This document shows positions 15,670 to 18,300 of a stretch of DNA of 18,300 bases, piece by piece. Source of the DNA: an uncultured Bacteroidales bacterium (lineage in GTDB: Bacteria > Bacteroidota > Bacteroidia > Bacteroidales > Paludibacteraceae). Position numbers and translations under genes: made by a program. The stretch's first letter is position 1. Every line of letters starts with the position of its first letter. A model generated the notes under the pieces. That model worked only from the letters and a program-made list of their open reading frames with translations, searched no databases and was not told where the DNA came from. The stretch spans positions 1 to 18,300 of the forward strand of contig ONXE01000018.1 in NCBI GenBank assembly GCA_900321775.1, written 5' to 3'.

Positions 15670-16467
15670 ATGACACGTTTCCGGAAAATACTATCGTTGA
15701 TATGCCTGCTTTGGATGGTAGGCACGGGTTCGGTTTGGGCCGATGTTATCCGCCTCAAATCGGGCAAGACCATAGAAGGCACCATCCTGTTCGAGGACGC
15801 TGAAGTGGTGGTCATCCGCGATGCCACGGGCGCACGTTACCAATATCCCAAGAGCGAACTCGTCGTCGGCGACGACGAGGCGATCTCTACGCCCGAAAAG
15901 AGCGCGTCACCCCGTGCATTGGATCCGGACGAAGAGCCCGGGGTGGCGAAGGAGGTTGCCTCCTCACGCAAGGTGTCGATGGGCATCAGTGCTTACGGCG
16001 GCGCCATGGTAATGCCCGGACAGATGCCGGACCCCACCACGCCGCAATGGGGTGGGCATGCCGGTTCCGAGGTGATGGTGGGTACCAGCGACTTGTTCCG
16101 GCGACGTATCTTCCTCGGCGGTTCGGTGGGCTATCAGGCCTACATCATCGAAGGCAAACCGCTGTCGTTCATTCCCATCAAACTCAGGGCCGAAGTGCCG
16201 CTGATGCTCGCTAAGCACGCCCCGATGCTGGCCATGGGCGTGGGATATGGAATAGGCCTGCAGGGCACCAAAGGCGGGCTGTGTGCCGACGTGACTTTCG
16301 GCTGGAGGTATGCCTTCTCACGCAACGGGTCGTTCTTCCTCGGAGCCTTTGCGGATTTTCAGGGCGCTGAGGTCAAACTGACAGAAACTGTTTCCGACAA
16401 ACAATACATCTCCCGGGCCTACCGCAACCTATGCGGCATGGGCGCAAAGATGGCTGTGTTTTTCTAA
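15670..16467 (+). CDS. Exported protein with small N-terminal domain and probable outer-membrane beta-barrel
   Basis: A 265-residue protein with a signal peptide ending in SVWA/D (cleavage near residue 24). The next 45 residues, beginning DVIRLKSGKTIEGTI and including RYQYPKSELVVGDD, look like a small SH3/Sm-like beta domain. A charged linker follows (about 72-103). From about 105 to the end there are alternating hydrophobic strands with many glycines, and the chain ends in KMAVFF, the terminal aromatic typical of outer-membrane barrels. The function is unknown. The predicted transcript starts within a few bases of the ATG, and the next internal Met lies inside the signal peptide, so translation seems leaderless. 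A perfect 9-bp hairpin sits in the coding sequence at 15859-15879. The RHH gene follows 7 bp downstream. Confidence 0.82.
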   Translation: MTRFRKILSLICLLWMVGTGSVWADVIRLKSGKTIEGTILFEDAEVVVIRDATGARYQYPKSELVVGDDEAISTPEKSASPRALDPDEEPGVAKEVASSRKVSMGISAYGGAMVMPGQMPDPTTPQWGGHAGSEVMVGTSDLFRRRIFLGGSVGYQAYIIEGKPLSFIPIKLRAEVPLMLAKHAPMLAMGVGYGIGLQGTKGGLCADVTFGWRYAFSRNGSFFLGAFADFQGAEVKLTETVSDKQYISRAYRNLCGMGAKMAVFF

Positions 16468-16474
16468 TATCCCG

Positions 16475-16710
16475 ATGACTATGCGAAAGAAAACCGATTC
16501 CCTGGAGCATTCGTCCTCCCAAAAACTCAAAAGGCAGATGACGCGCACACAACACATCGCGTCACCATCCTCCTCAACGACAGCGAACACAAAGCGCTGA
16601 ACACCTATCTCTCCAAGTATGACATCAAGAACCGCTCGCAGATGATTCGCGAGACGCTCATGATGAACATCCTGAAGCGATTTGATGCTGACAACCCAAC
16701 CCTTTTCTGA
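16475..16710 (+). pseudogene. Small ribbon-helix-helix protein gene, frameshifted
   Basis: Two overlapping frames make one protein. From ATG 16475, frame A gives MTMRKKTDSLEHSSSQKLKR and continues QMTRTQ before turning into a serine-rich tail with a stop at 16600. A second frame then gives HRVTILLNDSEHKALNTYLS followed by KYDIKNRSQMIRETLMMNIL and ends in DNPTLF at TGA 16710. The second part has the beta strand, two helices and IRE motif of ribbon-helix-helix DNA-binding proteins, and it has no start codon of its own before its helices. Joining the frames near 16544-16555, a CA-rich tract (CACACAACACA), gives a natural protein of about 78 residues. A 2-bp CA insertion or 1-bp loss would explain it. 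A sequencing error or programmed shift is possible. It lies between the barrel gene and the repeat protein, probably in one operon. Confidence 0.7.
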
Positions 16711-16737
16711 TTCGCACGACAATCCCTGTCCCGCCGG

Positions 16738-17091
16738 ATGAAGAGACTCTTGGCTATATTGTTCTTTGCCGCCCTGACCTTCGGGGCGTGGGCCGACGAG
16801 GTCAAAATAGACAAGGACAATTGCACCATCACCAAGGATGGAAAAACCTTTAACCTGTACGGCAAGGTCAAGATTGTGGACGCCTTTGAGGATATCAGGG
16901 TCAAGATAGTGGATAGCTTCGAGGACGCAGATATCCGCATCGTAAATGCTTTCGAAGACTCTTGCGGCAAGGTCAAGATTGTGGATGCCTTCGAGGACGT
17001 CAAAGTAAAAATCGTGGACAGTTTTGAAGACATCAAAATCAAGATTGTGGACTCCTTCGAAGGTGTTAAGCACTCCCGCTCCCACAACTGA
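16738..17091 (+). CDS. Small exported protein with six 11-residue repeats
   Basis: A 117-residue protein with a signal peptide (cleavage after AWA, residue 19). After a short segment with Cys29 come six copies of an 11-residue unit, consensus KVKIVD(A/S)FED(I/V), beginning at residues 43, 54, 65, 78, 89 and 100. The third unit is followed by an inserted Cys-Gly (Cys76). Valine and isoleucine alternate with lysine, aspartate and glutamate, which suits short beta strands in a solenoid or prism. Small Bacteroidota proteins with VDS-type repeats (DUF6150, described as a knotted fold) look similar, but the repeat length may differ, so I leave the family open. It follows the frameshifted RHH gene by 27 bp and has no visible promoter of its own. 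Confidence 0.8.
   Translation: MKRLLAILFFAALTFGAWADEVKIDKDNCTITKDGKTFNLYGKVKIVDAFEDIRVKIVDSFEDADIRIVNAFEDSCGKVKIVDAFEDVKVKIVDSFEDIKIKIVDSFEGVKHSRSHN
16864..17067 (+). repeat. Six 33-bp imperfect tandem repeats (coding)
   Basis: DNA units of 33 bp, each encoding the 11-residue repeat, begin at 16864, 16897, 16930, 16969, 17002 and 17035. The third is followed by a 6-bp insertion. Words such as GTCAAGAT(A/T)GTGGA recur, and the units differ mainly at third codon positions. Confidence 0.85.
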
Positions 17092-17177
17092 CGCTCTACC
17101 ATCAACTCCTGACAACAAAAGCCTTTCTTTCTACTACATTTTGTTCCGAATATAGCCGGTTTTCTTTTCCAAAACGG

Positions 17178-17208
17178 ACGACCTGCTTCGTCGTGTGCAT
17201 TTTTTTTG
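17178..17208 (+). terminator. Possible weak terminator after the repeat-protein operon
   Basis: ACGAC (17178-17182) pairs with GTCGT (17190-17194) around a 7-nt loop, and an 8-T run follows at 17200-17207. The stem is only 5 bp, so the call is tentative. The T tract also lies just upstream of the next promoter. Confidence 0.35.
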
Positions 17209-17216
17209 CATTTTTC

Positions 17217-17247
17217 TTGCACATTAAAAAAAAATATTGTAACTTTG
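17217..17247 (+). promoter_or_regulatory. Promoter of the large surface protein gene
   Basis: TTG at 17217-17219, a 20-bp spacer, then TAACTTTG at 17240-17247. The expected leader is about 48 nt. Confidence 0.85.
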
Positions 17248-17301
17248 CAGCCGATTTTGAATTATTCAAATCAAAAAAGTGTTGTAAGGTATTAAGACAA
17301 A

Positions 17302-18300
17302 ATGAATAAACGTTTTTTTCTTTCATTGCTCATGATGTGCACCGTTCTCAGCGTGTGCGCACAGATTTTCCAGACTACATATACCGTGACCGGCGGATCA
17401 AAAAGGACCGGTGACGAGTCCTGTGCGAAGTTGTTTGACGGCGACGTCCACACCAAGTGGTGCGAGTATTGTTCATCCACCATCTATGTCGAGTTTGGGC
17501 GACTGTACGGACGCTTAAGCGAATATGATGAATGGACGGAGTTGGCTTATGTGTCAAAGGATGAGTCGATGGAAGACAAGAACCTCACGCCGTATGAGTT
17601 TAGCCTGAACAATCCCTATCAAAGGTACTATCAGTATTTTAAGTTCGAGATATACGATGTACGGTCCTTCTATCCCGACTATTGCCAGCTATCGGAGTTT
17701 CAGTTCATTGGCTATATGGAGAATTATATGCCGAGCATGGTGGTGGAAGGCATACAATCGATATATGACTACAACAACGGTCAACCTATTCCGATAGATT
17801 ACACGGTAAAGGACGCTCTGGGCAACACGATAGATCCATCCCACTATACCGCCACGATCCCCTATACCAACGACAACATCGTGATCAATGAAGGGCAATA
17901 CATGCTGAGTCTGTACGGCAAGGACGATTACGTCGGCATAAAAGATGTCACGTTCTACGTGATGCGACAACTGCCAGGAGCCGGTACGCAGAGCAGCCCG
18001 TACCTGATTGGCAGCGATGCCGACTGGGACCTGTTTGCGGGTCGCGTCCGTGAAGGCGATACCTATGCGGGCAAGTATGTCAAACTGACCTCCGACATCC
18101 ATGTCACAACCATGGCCGGCAGCAGCGAAGTGAAGAGTTTTCGGGGCACTTTCGACGGCGACAACCATACCATCGAACTGGACCTGACCGCCACGGAAGA
18201 TGCCTGTGCGCCCTTCCGCTACCTCAAGGATGCGCAAATCCTAAACCTGAACATCACCGGCAACGTGACTTCCGGATATCGGTATGCAGCCAGCTTGGCG
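17302..18300 (+). CDS. Large secreted surface protein, 5' part (discoidin-like plus GLUG/beta-helix-like start)
   Basis: The frame opens at ATG 17302 and stays open to the window end, giving 333 residues. A signal peptide ends at VCA/Q (residue 20). Residues about 24-140 look like an F5/8 type C (discoidin-like) domain, with the motif LFDGDVHTKWCEY at 44-56, which usually binds sugars or surfaces. Residues about 145-222 form a likely Ig-like linker. From 226, GAGTQSSPYLIGSDADWDLF, then YAGKYVKLTSDI and FRGTFDGDNHTI, is the usual opening of GLUG/right-handed beta-helix regions in Bacteroidales surface proteins. These proteins are often long, with a C-terminal sorting domain, which would lie outside the window. 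It has its own promoter. Confidence 0.85.
   Translation, partial: MNKRFFLSLLMMCTVLSVCAQIFQTTYTVTGGSKRTGDESCAKLFDGDVHTKWCEYCSSTIYVEFGRLYGRLSEYDEWTELAYVSKDESMEDKNLTPYEFSLNNPYQRYYQYFKFEIYDVRSFYPDYCQLSEFQFIGYMENYMPSMVVEGIQSIYDYNNGQPIPIDYTVKDALGNTIDPSHYTATIPYTNDNIVINEGQYMLSLYGKDDYVGIKDVTFYVMRQLPGAGTQSSPYLIGSDADWDLFAGRVREGDTYAGKYVKLTSDIHVTTMAGSSEVKSFRGTFDGDNHTIELDLTATEDACAPFRYLKDAQILNLNITGNVTSGYRYAASLA

Noticed and set aside
1..18300. CRISPR arrays, insertion sequences, integrase or toxin-antitoxin genes
   Set aside because: I saw no regularly spaced repeats with unique spacers, no transposase or recombinase motifs, and no complete toxin gene next to the RHH relict.

Overview
The window looks like chromosomal DNA from a member of the Bacteroidota, most likely order Bacteroidales. 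Seven promoters share the layout TTG, exactly 20 bp, TAnnTTTG (the -33/-7 form recognised by the Bacteroidota primary sigma factor). Most genes lack Shine-Dalgarno sites, and there is a complete Sus-type glycan uptake operon. I cannot fix the genus from sequence alone.

Layout from left to right. (1) 1-575: the 3' end of a metallophosphoesterase gene. (2) 980-2287: enolase with its own promoter and a clear terminator. (3) 2429-2891: a tRNA-Asp(GTC) gene with an unusually long leader. Its 3' end, terminator and downstream flank are repeated 146 bp further on, which suggests a lost second tRNA copy or an old integration scar. (4) 2889-12537, minus strand: a five-gene operon in the order GH97, SusC, SusD, SusE/F-like, GH13. 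This matches susB-C-D-(E/F)-G of the Bacteroides thetaiotaomicron starch system, but with a single SusE/F-like lipoprotein carrying three starch-binding modules. (5) 12690-14276, plus strand: a divergent SusR-type membrane regulator with an N-terminal sensor region, one membrane helix, a coiled coil and a C-terminal helix-turn-helix. The surface proteins would bind and cut starch-like alpha-glucans, SusC/SusD would import the oligosaccharides, GH97 would release glucose, and the regulator would sense the product and control the operon from a shared 152-bp intergenic region.

(6) 14289-15401, minus strand: a lipoprotein of unknown function, preceded by a 52-codon relict. The relict is only the last 48 or so codons of a DASS/SLC13 anion transporter, sitting behind an intact promoter. 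(7) 15670-17091, plus strand: an apparently leaderless gene for an exported beta-barrel-like protein, a ribbon-helix-helix gene broken by a frameshift, and a small exported protein made of six 11-residue repeats. (8) 17302-18300: the start of a large secreted surface protein with a discoidin-like domain and the start of a GLUG/beta-helix-like region, running off the window.

The sus-like operon is a known type of system in a compact form. The least explained parts are the 11-residue repeat protein with its frameshifted RHH neighbour, the promoter fused to a transporter tail, and the tRNA-Asp 3'-end duplication.
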